A stretch of DNA of 5,842 nt from JALZAH01 sp051000755. GTDB lineage: Bacteria > Actinomycetota > Acidimicrobiia > Acidimicrobiales > Palsa-688. A program made the position numbers and the translations under genes. The stretch is from positions 1 through 5,842 of the forward strand of contig JBPCNZ010000014.1 of assembly GCA_051000755.1 (NCBI GenBank). Reading direction: 5' to 3'. The notes under the pieces were generated by a model. The model had not been told where the DNA came from and did not search any database. It was given only the letters and a program-made list of their open reading frames with translations. Positions 1 to 5,642 of this stretch are shown in pieces; the first letter of the stretch is position 1, and every line of letters begins with the position of its first letter.

Positions 1-420
1 CAAGGTCGGGCCCCGGCGCCAGACTGACCGACGGCCTCAAGGGCCAAGGAAACGACGGCGTCACGGGGCTGCCCACACCATTTTCACGTCCTCGTGACGT
101 CACCGCCAGGGGACATAGGGACTGACCTGACATGCCTCAATTCTGGCCGGCCCGGTACCGATGACACCCGCGCCGATGACACCGACGCGGGTTCCGCTTT
201 GCCGTTTCCCGTCGAGTCCAAAGGGGTATCCGAGGGCGACACGTGGTTGCTCGACAGGTGACGGGGAGGACGGAGGCCGAGAAGTGACGACAACACGAGG
301 TACTACAGAGGCTCGTGTGCAACGCCGAATGGAACTCGGGAGGCGTGCGGCGCTCGGCCGGCCCGTGACTGGCGGTGGTGTCCCGACTGCGGCGGGGCAC
401 TCACTTACGAGCGGACCCGC
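1..420. other. Stretch without a supportable gene
   Basis: I see no convincing gene here on either strand. Open frames exist but their products resemble nothing I know, and no start has a good Shine-Dalgarno. Small-scale structure includes a 10-bp perfect palindrome (94-103) and an 11-nt direct repeat (158-168 and 173-183, 15-nt period). One + strand frame is open from 262 into the redox-enzyme remnant and contains a Cys-Pro-Asp-Cys-Gly stretch near 382-396, but it has no start codon. The right part of this stretch may be decayed sequence of the gene that follows. Confidence 0.5.
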
Positions 421-994
421 CTGTGTGAAGCGGAGACTTTCATCGTCGATGGGCAGCTGCGAGGGACGCTGGTCGGGCACTTTGGCCAGTTTCGAGATGA
501 ATTCGGTCGGGCCCATGGGCCGCTACAGCGCCTGGCTGGCATCCCTCGGGGTCCCTCCCGACGGCCGACGGTTCTACGACGTGCACGTCGAAGCCGACGC
601 CGTACACCAACACATCGCGGTCGACGACCTCGTCGGCGGCCTTCTGGCCTCGGAACCCGATCTGGCAGATGAGGTGCTCTTCGGGTCACGAGCCGTCGGC
701 CTGGTGGAGCGAGCGTTCAGCGACCACGTCCTTGGTTCGTGGGCGCGAGATCGAAGCTCGCTGCGGTGCGGCAGCACCGGCAGCGACGGTCGCGGCGTGA
801 GCGCAGATCCGGACGACGCCGGCGCCAACGGGGCTCAGCTGGCCGATGACTACGACACCATGTACGGCGGCATATTCGACGCCTCGTCGAACTCCTCCGT
901 GCGTGGAGCGACCGAACCATCCGTCCGGACCCCCAGTGACGTCGCCTCTGCCCAGCAAGCCCTGCGGTCGTCCAGTGGGCGACACCAGTGCTGA
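421..994 (+). pseudogene. Iron-containing redox enzyme (heme-oxygenase-like fold), N-terminally lost and frameshifted
   Basis: The recognisable part runs from about 450 to 770. It starts in one frame with LRGTLVGH (457-480) and continues in another with LASFEMNS, then MGRYSAWLASLGVPP, FYDVHVEADAVHQ, DEVLFGSRA and RSSLR. This order is typical of the C-terminal half of actinobacterial iron-containing redox enzymes, which have a heme-oxygenase-like diiron fold and are usually over 300 residues. HVEADAVH (584-607) supplies the Asp and His expected of the second half of the diiron site. The helices carrying the first set of Glu/His ligands are absent. The two frames join if one T is removed from the TTT at 481-483. 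After RSSLR the frame stays open to TGA at 992-994 with high third-position GC but unfamiliar residues. No start with a ribosome binding site exists, so I call a pseudogene; the family call is from memory of the motif order. Confidence 0.65.
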
Positions 995-1045
995 CTGGGG
1001 CTGTCGTGGTCGTGAACGCACGGATGGGCGAACAGCAACGTCCTG

Positions 1046-1072
1046 GTGAGATCGGTGCCGGGCTGATCTCAC
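1046..1072. other. Perfect 8-bp stem-loop
   Basis: GTGAGATC (1046-1053) and GATCTCAC (1065-1072) form a perfect 8-bp inverted repeat around an 11-nt loop. There is no T-tract on either side, so it does not look like a standard intrinsic terminator. It lies just upstream of the small ORF at 1089 and could be an operator or mRNA structure for the 1089-1897 gene pair. It may also be chance. Confidence 0.4.
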
Positions 1073-1088
1073 GAGTCCGATCCAGTTG

Positions 1089-1238
1089 ATGGCCACCAAC
1101 CCGGAGGATCGCACCCACTCCGACTCCGACAACCACGGCCAGGACCAGGAAGACACCCCTCCTGCCGGCAAGCAGGTAAAGAAGCCTGTGGGGTGTGAGC
1201 AGGCCGCGATCAACCGGGAAGATGACCCGCCGGCATGA
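1089..1238 (+). CDS. Small hydrophilic acidic protein, overlapping the HAD gene
   Basis: This is a 49-residue ORF of unknown function. The first half is rich in Asp, Glu, Asn, Gln and His (for example DRTHSDSDNHGQDQED), followed by a short Lys-containing segment (AGKQVKKPVG) and an acidic tail ending DDPPA. It has one Cys, no membrane segment and no signal peptide, and is probably largely disordered. Two things argue it is real: about 78% of third codon positions are G or C, and its TGA overlaps the ATG of the HAD gene as ATGA, typical of translational coupling. Against it, the ATG has no clear Shine-Dalgarno. The frame is open back to 1050, so it might be the tail of a longer lost gene. I do not recognise a family. 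Confidence 0.5.
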   Translation: MATNPEDRTHSDSDNHGQDQEDTPPAGKQVKKPVGCEQAAINREDDPPA

Positions 1239-1897
1239 CCGACGGCCTGCGGCCCGGAGTGCTCTTCGACATGGACGGCACCCTGGTGGACACGAACTAC
1301 CTCCATTCCCTGGCGTGGTCCCGGGCCTTGCGAGATGCAGGCGAGTGGGCGCCGATGAACGCCATCCACCGCCTCATTGGCATGGGCGGCGACCAGTTGG
1401 TACCCGAGCTGCTCGGCCATGACGCCGCGGAAGCGACCGCGGCCCGGCCGGGCCGGTACAAGGAGCTCCGCGGCGACATCCGGGCGTTCCCCGACGCCGC
1501 CGCGCTCCTCCGCCAACTCCACGATCTCGGTCCCGCCGTGGTCCTGGCCACCTCAGCGCCCGAGGATGAGCTCGCCGTGCTCCGCAAAGTCCTCGACGCC
1601 GACGACGCCATCGACGGCCAGACCACCGCCGACCAAGTAGAAAGCTCCAAACCGGACCCCGAAGTGTTCATCGTCGCCATGGAAACATCGTCGATCGACC
1701 CCCGACGGGCACTGGCGATCGGTGACAGCGTGTGGGACATCCAAGCGGCTCGTGGCGCCGGGATCGGCTGCATCACCGTCGAGTCCGGCGGATTCAGCCA
1801 ACATGAGCTAAGCGAAGCCGGCTCTGTCAGGGTCTATCGCGATGTCGCTGAACTACTCGCCCAACTCCAGACCAGTCCGCTAACCGCCCTGCTCTGA
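1235..1897 (+). CDS. HAD-superfamily hydrolase (phosphoglycolate phosphatase / beta-phosphoglucomutase-like)
   Basis: This 220-residue protein is a complete HAD-IA type phosphatase, predicted cytoplasmic and Mg2+-dependent. All four motifs are visible: motif I FDMDGTLVD with nucleophile Asp12 and acid/base Asp14; motif II Thr106 in VVLATSA; motif III Lys139 in SSKPDP; motif IV Asp164 and Asp168 in IGDSVWD. The helical cap (about residues 20-85) lies between motifs I and II, as in subfamily IA. Length is normal. The substrate cannot be read from sequence: a sugar phosphate, phosphoglycolate or a similar small phosphoester are all possible. The ATG at 1235 starts four bases inside the upstream small ORF (ATGA), with only a weak GGGAAG 13 nt upstream, so translation probably relies on coupling. 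The operon starting at 1956 lies 58 nt downstream and could be co-transcribed. Confidence 0.92.
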   Translation: MTDGLRPGVLFDMDGTLVDTNYLHSLAWSRALRDAGEWAPMNAIHRLIGMGGDQLVPELLGHDAAEATAARPGRYKELRGDIRAFPDAAALLRQLHDLGPAVVLATSAPEDELAVLRKVLDADDAIDGQTTADQVESSKPDPEVFIVAMETSSIDPRRALAIGDSVWDIQAARGAGIGCITVESGGFSQHELSEAGSVRVYRDVAELLAQLQTSPLTALL

Positions 1898-1941
1898 CCG
1901 CACGCGGCGTGACTGACGGCGACGCACACCACGAAGTTCTG

Positions 1942-1947
1942 AGAGGA
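1942..1947 (+). promoter_or_regulatory. Shine-Dalgarno for the 25-codon ORF that leads the glycosyltransferase operon
   Basis: AGAGGA lies 8 nt before the ATG at 1956. It is the only good ribosome binding site near the start of the glycosyltransferase operon, since neither TTG 2030 nor GTG 2036 has one. This suggests ribosomes enter at 1956 and reach the glycosyltransferase by coupling. Confidence 0.55.
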
Positions 1948-1955
1948 CCATAGCC

Positions 1956-2033
1956 ATGACCAAGAAGTCTTCAGCGAATGCCCCGTCCTTCGGGATCCCT
2001 GGAGCGCTCGTCACACGCTCATCTGTCGCTTGA
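1956..2033 (+). CDS. 25-residue leader ORF or truncated gene remnant
   Basis: This short ORF has 25 residues, beginning MTKKSSANAPSFGIPG and ending TRSSVA. It has a proper Shine-Dalgarno (AGAGGA, 8 nt spacing), and its TGA (2031-2033) overlaps the TTG start (2030-2032) of the glycosyltransferase. That layout fits a translated leader whose termination restarts ribosomes on the next gene. The polar N-terminus reads like the beginning of a longer protein, so it may instead be a scar in which most of a gene was deleted, leaving its start joined to its old stop or to a chance one. It shows no run of one amino acid, as classical attenuator peptides have, and I do not recognise it. Confidence 0.45.
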   Translation: MTKKSSANAPSFGIPGALVTRSSVA

Positions 2034-2767
2034 GCGTGCTGTCAACGCCAATTCGGAGAATTGCTGTGGTGGTCCCAGCCAACAACGAGGCTCAGTCGAT
2101 CGGCGCGCGTCTGGTTGCGCTGGTTGCGGCGGCCAAGGCGGTTGATGTGCCTGTCGCTATCTGCGTGGTCCTCGACGACTCCCGAGACGCAACTGCTGGG
2201 CTGGTTGCGTCGGCTGCGACCGATACTGGTGCCGATATCGCCGCCTTGGCGATCGAGGAACGATCCGTGGGGGCTGCACGTCGGGCTGGGGCCGCGGCCA
2301 TGCTGGACCGTGTCGGTAGGTCAGGGACATGGTTGGCGACGACGGACGCCGATTCTGAGGTGCCGGTCTCGTGGCTCAACTGTCAGGTGCGTCACGCCAA
2401 CCGGGGGGCGGACGCCGTGGTTGGGGCGGTGACCGTCGATGACTGGTCTGACCGCTCGGCGCACGTGCGGGCCGCAGCCGAGCATCGTTACCAGCTCTCG
2501 AGCCGCCACATCCACGGGGCCAACCTCGGAGTGCGCTCGGACGCATATCAGGATGTTGGCGGTTTCGGGCCAGTCTGTTGCCACGAGGACGTGGCTTTGG
2601 TACGGGCGTTGGCCACCGCCGGGTGGAGGGTGCTGTGGGACAATGACCTGGTGGTCATCACCTCGGCTCGACGAGCGGGGGGAGCCCCCGAAGGTTTCTC
2701 GGGTTTTCTCGATGCACTGGACCCAGCGTTCGTGTCCGGCGGCGCATTCCTGTCGGCCGCGTCATGA
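2030..2767 (+). CDS. Family-2 glycosyltransferase (GT-A fold)
   Basis: This 245-residue cytoplasmic protein is predicted to transfer a sugar from a nucleotide-sugar donor. It opens with the GT2 signature VVVPANNEAQSIG (residues 13-25), has the DxD-type metal and donor site TTDADS with Asp106 and Asp108, and the acceptor-side motif HEDVAL with Glu186-Asp187. The C-terminal TSARRAGGAPEGF (211-223) is a feature I associate with the GT2 members of this gene cluster. No transmembrane segment is visible, so it is not a NodC-like membrane synthase. The start is TTG 2030, inside the stop of the 25-codon ORF; GTG 2036 is the alternative. The stop overlaps the next ATG as ATGA. Donor and acceptor are unknown. 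The neighbouring de-N-acetylase makes an N-acetylated amino sugar an attractive guess. Confidence 0.87.
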   Translation: MSVLSTPIRRIAVVVPANNEAQSIGARLVALVAAAKAVDVPVAICVVLDDSRDATAGLVASAATDTGADIAALAIEERSVGAARRAGAAAMLDRVGRSGTWLATTDADSEVPVSWLNCQVRHANRGADAVVGAVTVDDWSDRSAHVRAAAEHRYQLSSRHIHGANLGVRSDAYQDVGGFGPVCCHEDVALVRALATAGWRVLWDNDLVVITSARRAGGAPEGFSGFLDALDPAFVSGGAFLSAAS

Positions 2768-3735
2768 TCGAAGGGAAGGTTGACGTCATCAACGATGACC
2801 GGGTGTGGGCCATGGTGCAGGGATGGGTAGCTTCGGAAGCGGCCAGTTTGCCTCTGCCCGGTCGCGGCCGCACGTGGGAGCGCTTCGAGTCGCTCGCGGA
2901 GCTGGCCGGAGTCGATCTTTCTTTGGCCCGCCTGGCGGAGGGTCACGCGGACGCCGTCGCTATCCTCGACGAGCTCGGGACCGGGTCGGCCCCGCAAGAG
3001 AACGTGGTACAGGCGGTGTGGGCGGCGAGGCGGCCAGGCGAACTGGTCGCAACGGCGACAGACGTGGGCTGGGAACTGAGCGGTGAGAAGCCGTTCTGCT
3101 CAGGCGCAGGCCTGGTGGCGCGGGCGCTGGTGGTGGCGGATGCCCCTGACGGGGTCCGCCTCTTCAATCTCGACGTGAGCGACGTCGACATGGTCGCCGG
3201 GACGTGGCCGGCGGTGGGGATGGCCGCCTCGGCCAGCGGCCGGGTGGCGTGGCGGGCGGCTCCGGTCGATGCTGCTCAGGCTGTCGGACCTCCAGGCGCC
3301 TATACCGACCGGATCGGGTTCTGGTGGGGGGCCGTGGGTGTCGCCGCTTGCTGGTTGGGAGGGGCTCGCGCCTTGCTCGACACCGTAAGACGACATCTTG
3401 ATGCCGGCGTAGGCGAGGCTGTCTTGGCCGAGTTTGGAGCCGGCTGGGCCCGACTTGACGGCGCTGAGGCCGTGTTGCGCGATGCTGCGGGGCGCATCGA
3501 CGTCGCGCCCAGGGATTTGCACGCGGCGCGCCGTGCGGCCCTGGGCGCCCGCCATGTCGTCCACGCCGCGTGCACAGCCGCACTTGAGACGGCCGCGGCC
3601 GCGGGCGGGGCTCGCCCGGTGTGCCTCGACCCGGCGCAGAGCCGGCGCAGTGCTGACCTCTACGCCTACTTGGCCCAGCACCACCTCGGCAGGGATGCCG
3701 CCATGCTGGGGCGCCTCGTTATCGGTGATTCATGA
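2764..3735 (+). CDS. Acyl-CoA dehydrogenase-like protein, short form
   Basis: This 323-residue protein belongs to the acyl-CoA dehydrogenase superfamily of FAD enzymes that oxidise acyl thioesters. The visible parts are an alpha-helical N-terminal domain (about 1-90, with DELGTGSAPQE near 69-79), the middle beta domain carrying LSGEKPFCSGAG (105-116), which matches the LxGxKxxxSxA segment near the flavin, and a helical C-terminal domain (about 180-323) ending with RRSADLYAYLAQHHLGRD. Ordinary family members have about 380 residues. This one is shorter, and I see neither the usual catalytic Glu context nor the C-terminal QxxGGxG segment, so it may oxidise an unusual substrate or act differently. 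It is joined by ATGA to the glycosyltransferase before it and the PIG-L gene after it. No frame damage is seen. Confidence 0.82.
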   Translation: MIEGKVDVINDDRVWAMVQGWVASEAASLPLPGRGRTWERFESLAELAGVDLSLARLAEGHADAVAILDELGTGSAPQENVVQAVWAARRPGELVATATDVGWELSGEKPFCSGAGLVARALVVADAPDGVRLFNLDVSDVDMVAGTWPAVGMAASASGRVAWRAAPVDAAQAVGPPGAYTDRIGFWWGAVGVAACWLGGARALLDTVRRHLDAGVGEAVLAEFGAGWARLDGAEAVLRDAAGRIDVAPRDLHAARRAALGARHVVHAACTAALETAAAAGGARPVCLDPAQSRRSADLYAYLAQHHLGRDAAMLGRLVIGDS

Positions 3736-4387
3736 CCGGGCGCCGTCGGTACTTCGAGGTCGATCCTGAACACCTCGGTCCTACGGCGACGGAGTGGGCC
3801 GCCAGCCCGAGGGTGACCGCCCTTGCTCGTCTGGACATCCCATCCGCGGATCATGTTGTCGTCGTGGCACCCCATCCCGACGACGAGGTGCTGGGAGCTC
3901 GCTCGGGCAGCGCCGGACCGACGAAGCGATCGTTGCCTTGGACCGTCTCGACCTGGTGGGCGTGCGACGCGACCGTCTCAGAATCGGTGACGGTGAGGTC
4001 AACGGGCAGCGAGAGCAGCTGGCCACGGCCATCGCGAAGCGCCTTGAGCCGGGTTCGCTCTGCGTCGCCCCCTGGTCGGGCGACGGTCACCCGGACCACG
4101 ACGCGGTTGGCGAGGTGGCCGCCGAGGTGACCGCATCGGCGGGAGCAACGCTGATTGGCTACTTGGTGTGGGCCTGGCACTGGGCCAACCCGGCCGGCAG
4201 TGACTTGCCCTGGGCAGCCTGTCGGCGCCTAGACCTGTCGCCCCGCCAGCGGGCCCGCAAACGCTGGGCGACGGGATCCTTCGTCTCCCAGACCCGGGTG
4301 CAGGTTGCCGGCCCCGGCGGTTTGGCCGTGTTGCCAGACCCGGTGTTACGTCGCCTGTGGCAGCCGTGGGAGGTCTTCGTAACCTGA
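3732..4387 (+). pseudogene. PIG-L/LmbE-family de-N-acetylase, broken by an internal deletion and frame change
   Basis: PIG-L enzymes are Zn-dependent and remove acetyl from N-acetylglucosamine-type substrates. The first 56 residues run from ATG 3732 to the metal motif HPDDE (3873-3887) and VLGA. The family's continuation then appears in another frame, from RRTDEAIVALDRLDL (3911 on) through PWSGDGHPDHDAVG (HPDH at 4088-4099) to WEVFVT and TGA 4385-4387. Between VLGA and RRTDE the family normally has roughly 35-40 more residues (a glycine-rich loop, a strand and a VTDGEA-like turn). These are missing, and the frame shift implies a loss of 3n+1 nt with the junction at about 3893-3912. Translation from 3732 would run on out of frame to 4130. 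Both metal-binding motifs survive in the DNA, so the damage looks recent. The stop overlaps the methyltransferase ATG by one base. Confidence 0.85.
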
Positions 4388-5004
4388 TGGCCACTCCGGA
4401 CTCCTATTTCGAAGACCTCTACGGCAGCAACGATGACCCCTGGGGCCTGGCGACGAGCCGATACGAGGCCAGGAAGTACGAACTGACCTTGGCGTCCCTA
4501 CCCAACCATCGCTACCGATGGGCGTTCGAACCCGGGTGTTCGGTGGGTGTCTTGACCCTGGCCCTGGCCTCTCGCTGCGACCGGTTGTGGGCGTGCGACT
4601 TCCAGCCCTCCGCAGTGGCCGCTGCTCAGCGACGCTGCAAGAGCTCCCCCCATGTCACCGTCGATCGACGCCGAATCCCACAGGACTGGCCGTCAGGCCC
4701 GTTCGACCTGCTCGTGCTCAGCGAGATCTGCTACTACTTCGACCCCGTCGGGTTGGCCAGAATGCTGAACGTAGCTCTGTCGACCCTGGAGTGCGGAGCT
4801 ACCGTCATTGCCGTGCACTGGCGAGGTCAGACCGATTATCCGCTGACTGGTGACCAGGCAAACCAGGCGGTGGACGCAACGCCCGGCCTCGTGGCGGCCG
4901 TCCACCACGTGGAGCCAGAGTTCGTCCTCGACGTGTGGCGCTGGGGCGCGCCGCCGACCGACAAGGGATGGCCGGCAATGCACCCAACTCGCTCGAAGAC
5001 CTGA
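4387..5004 (+). CDS. NodS-like SAM-dependent methyltransferase
   Basis: This 205-residue class I methyltransferase is predicted cytoplasmic. It has the NodS-type N-terminus SYFEDLYGSNDDPWGLATS (6-24) followed by RYEARKYELT, SAM-binding motif I FEPGCSVGVLT (47-57), an acidic strand-2 end at ACDFQPSAV (Asp71), the post-I strand and loop LLVLSEICYYF (108-118), and a late HWRGQTDYPLTGD (144-156). NodS N-methylates the de-N-acetylated glucosamine of Nod factors. The adjacent de-N-acetylase gene makes a similar amino-sugar N-methylation plausible here, but the acceptor is not proven. I prefer ATG 4387, which overlaps the PIG-L stop as TGATG; ATG 4357 in the same frame would add ten residues outside the family pattern. 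A GGGAGG lies 13 nt upstream. Because PIG-L translation now stops at 4130, coupled translation of this gene may be reduced. Confidence 0.9.
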   Translation: MATPDSYFEDLYGSNDDPWGLATSRYEARKYELTLASLPNHRYRWAFEPGCSVGVLTLALASRCDRLWACDFQPSAVAAAQRRCKSSPHVTVDRRRIPQDWPSGPFDLLVLSEICYYFDPVGLARMLNVALSTLECGATVIAVHWRGQTDYPLTGDQANQAVDATPGLVAAVHHVEPEFVLDVWRWGAPPTDKGWPAMHPTRSKT

Positions 5005-5050
5005 CTCCAGCTCTCTCGACAAGACCCCGTGGTGTCGTCCTCCGCATGAA

Positions 5051-5083
5051 GGCTCCGCCACTACGCCCAGAGCGGTAGGAGCC
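5051..5083 (+). terminator. Possible weak terminator after the operon
   Basis: GGCTCC (5051-5056) and GGAGCC (5078-5083) can form a 6-bp stem around a 21-nt loop, 46 nt after the methyltransferase stop. No T-tract follows, which is common in high-GC actinobacteria but makes the call weak. A second GGCTCC (5110-5115) could compete for the same partner. Confidence 0.25.
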
Positions 5084-5116
5084 CCCCGATGGTGGCCGGC
5101 GGGAAGCTCGGCTCCC

Positions 5117-5122
5117 TAGGGT
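5117..5122 (+). promoter_or_regulatory. Putative -10 element for the membrane protein gene
   Basis: TAGGGT fits the actinobacterial TAnnnT -10 pattern and lies 30 nt before the ATG at 5153, which would give a leader of about 24 nt. No good -35 hexamer is seen around 5094-5099. The 148-nt gap after the methyltransferase supports separate transcription. Confidence 0.4.
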
Positions 5123-5152
5123 GGCGTTGGTCACCCGAGGTCAGGAGCATCT

Positions 5153-5602
5153 ATGTCGCGCCAGTCGTCAGCCGGGCTCGGCCAGCCGAGTCCCACGGCC
5201 GTCAAATCCACGGCTGCCATCGTCGGCGTCCTCTCCCTGGGCGTTCTGGTCCAAGCGGTGACCAGTGGGGTGTTCGTCCGCGAGTCGCACCGCGACGGTT
5301 GGATCAACGCCCACGCCGGAGTCGCGTATGTGGTCGCGCTGCTGGCACTGGCTGCGTTCGTGGTCGCCCTCGCCAAGTGGCGTGGCAAGGTGGGGGCTCC
5401 CGTGGTCATCGCCGAGACGGCAGCGTTGCTCGTTGCGGTTGTGATTCAGATCGGCATCGGCCAGCAGATCGGGGACCTCGGAAAGAGCGGCACCCACCCC
5501 GGGCTCCTCGCCATCCACATCCCGCTGGCCCTGATCATCTTCGGTCTGGCCCTGCACCTGTCAACCTTTGTGGCCAACGTCCGCCGGGGCGGCCGCCCCT
5601 GA
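5153..5602 (+). CDS. Four-helix membrane protein with intramembrane histidines (DUF6220-like)
   Basis: This 149-residue integral membrane protein has a polar N-terminus (1-19), four predicted helices at about 20-40, 55-75, 82-104 and 118-140, and a basic tail (RRGGRP) consistent with a cytoplasmic end. His54 sits at the start of helix 2 in WINAHAG; His122 and His135 lie on helix 4, thirteen residues apart (HIPLALIIFGLALHL), with His46 and His115 nearby. Four helices with paired histidines recall heme-binding bundles, and the layout resembles small DUF6220-type proteins, but I cannot confirm the family and the function is unknown. ATG 5153 is chosen because AGGAG (5143-5147) lies 5 nt upstream. 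The stop TGA at 5600-5602 touches the stop of the convergent desaturase remnant. Confidence 0.8.
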   Translation: MSRQSSAGLGQPSPTAVKSTAAIVGVLSLGVLVQAVTSGVFVRESHRDGWINAHAGVAYVVALLALAAFVVALAKWRGKVGAPVVIAETAALLVAVVIQIGIGQQIGDLGKSGTHPGLLAIHIPLALIIFGLALHLSTFVANVRRGGRP

Positions 5603-5642
5603 TCAGGATGCGCCCCGGAGGAGCGGGGCGGCTCGAGGAGCC
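5584..5642. terminator. GC-rich hairpin cluster between convergent genes
   Basis: Several perfect inverted repeats overlap here: GGGGCGGCCGCCCC (5586-5599, a 14-bp palindrome), CCTGATCAGG (5598-5607), CGCCCCG/CGGGGCG with a 6-nt loop (5611-5630), GGCTC/GAGCC with a 3-nt loop (5630-5642), and the larger pair CCGGGGCG (5584-5591) with CGCCCCGG (5611-5618). There is no T-tract. The position at the meeting point of two convergent reading frames suggests a bidirectional terminator, though part of it is coding sequence on both sides. Confidence 0.45.

Noticed and set aside
94..103. GTGACGTCAC perfect palindrome as an operator
   Set aside because: Several 10-bp palindromes are expected by chance in this length, and no gene start lies nearby.
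152..190. - strand stretch reading VGVIGAGVIGTG, like a Rossmann dinucleotide-binding motif
   Set aside because: It arises largely from the 15-nt direct repeat, has no start or ribosome binding site, and the residues on both sides do not continue as any dehydrogenase I know.
1080..1190. - strand frame with a Val/Gly-rich hydrophobic stretch resembling a membrane helix
   Set aside because: Third-position GC is low in that frame, while the overlapping + strand ORF has coding-like composition and an ATGA link to the HAD gene.
686..1522. Long - strand open frame (278 codons) across the redox remnant and the HAD gene
   Set aside because: It overlaps the HAD coding region antisense, its product resembles nothing, and long chance frames are common in high-GC DNA.
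3885..3910. Programmed ribosomal frameshift in the PIG-L gene
   Set aside because: No slippery heptamer is visible, and a frameshift would not supply the missing 35-40 residues.
4357..4386. Earlier ATG 4357 as the methyltransferase start
   Set aside because: The extra ten residues are not part of the family N-terminus, and ATG 4387 has the TGATG overlap with the PIG-L stop.
5051..5115. GGCTCC / GGAGCC / GGCTCC as an alternating attenuator
   Set aside because: The likely transcription start of the downstream gene is at about 5129, outside the elements, and no leader peptide is visible; six-base repeats are easily chance.
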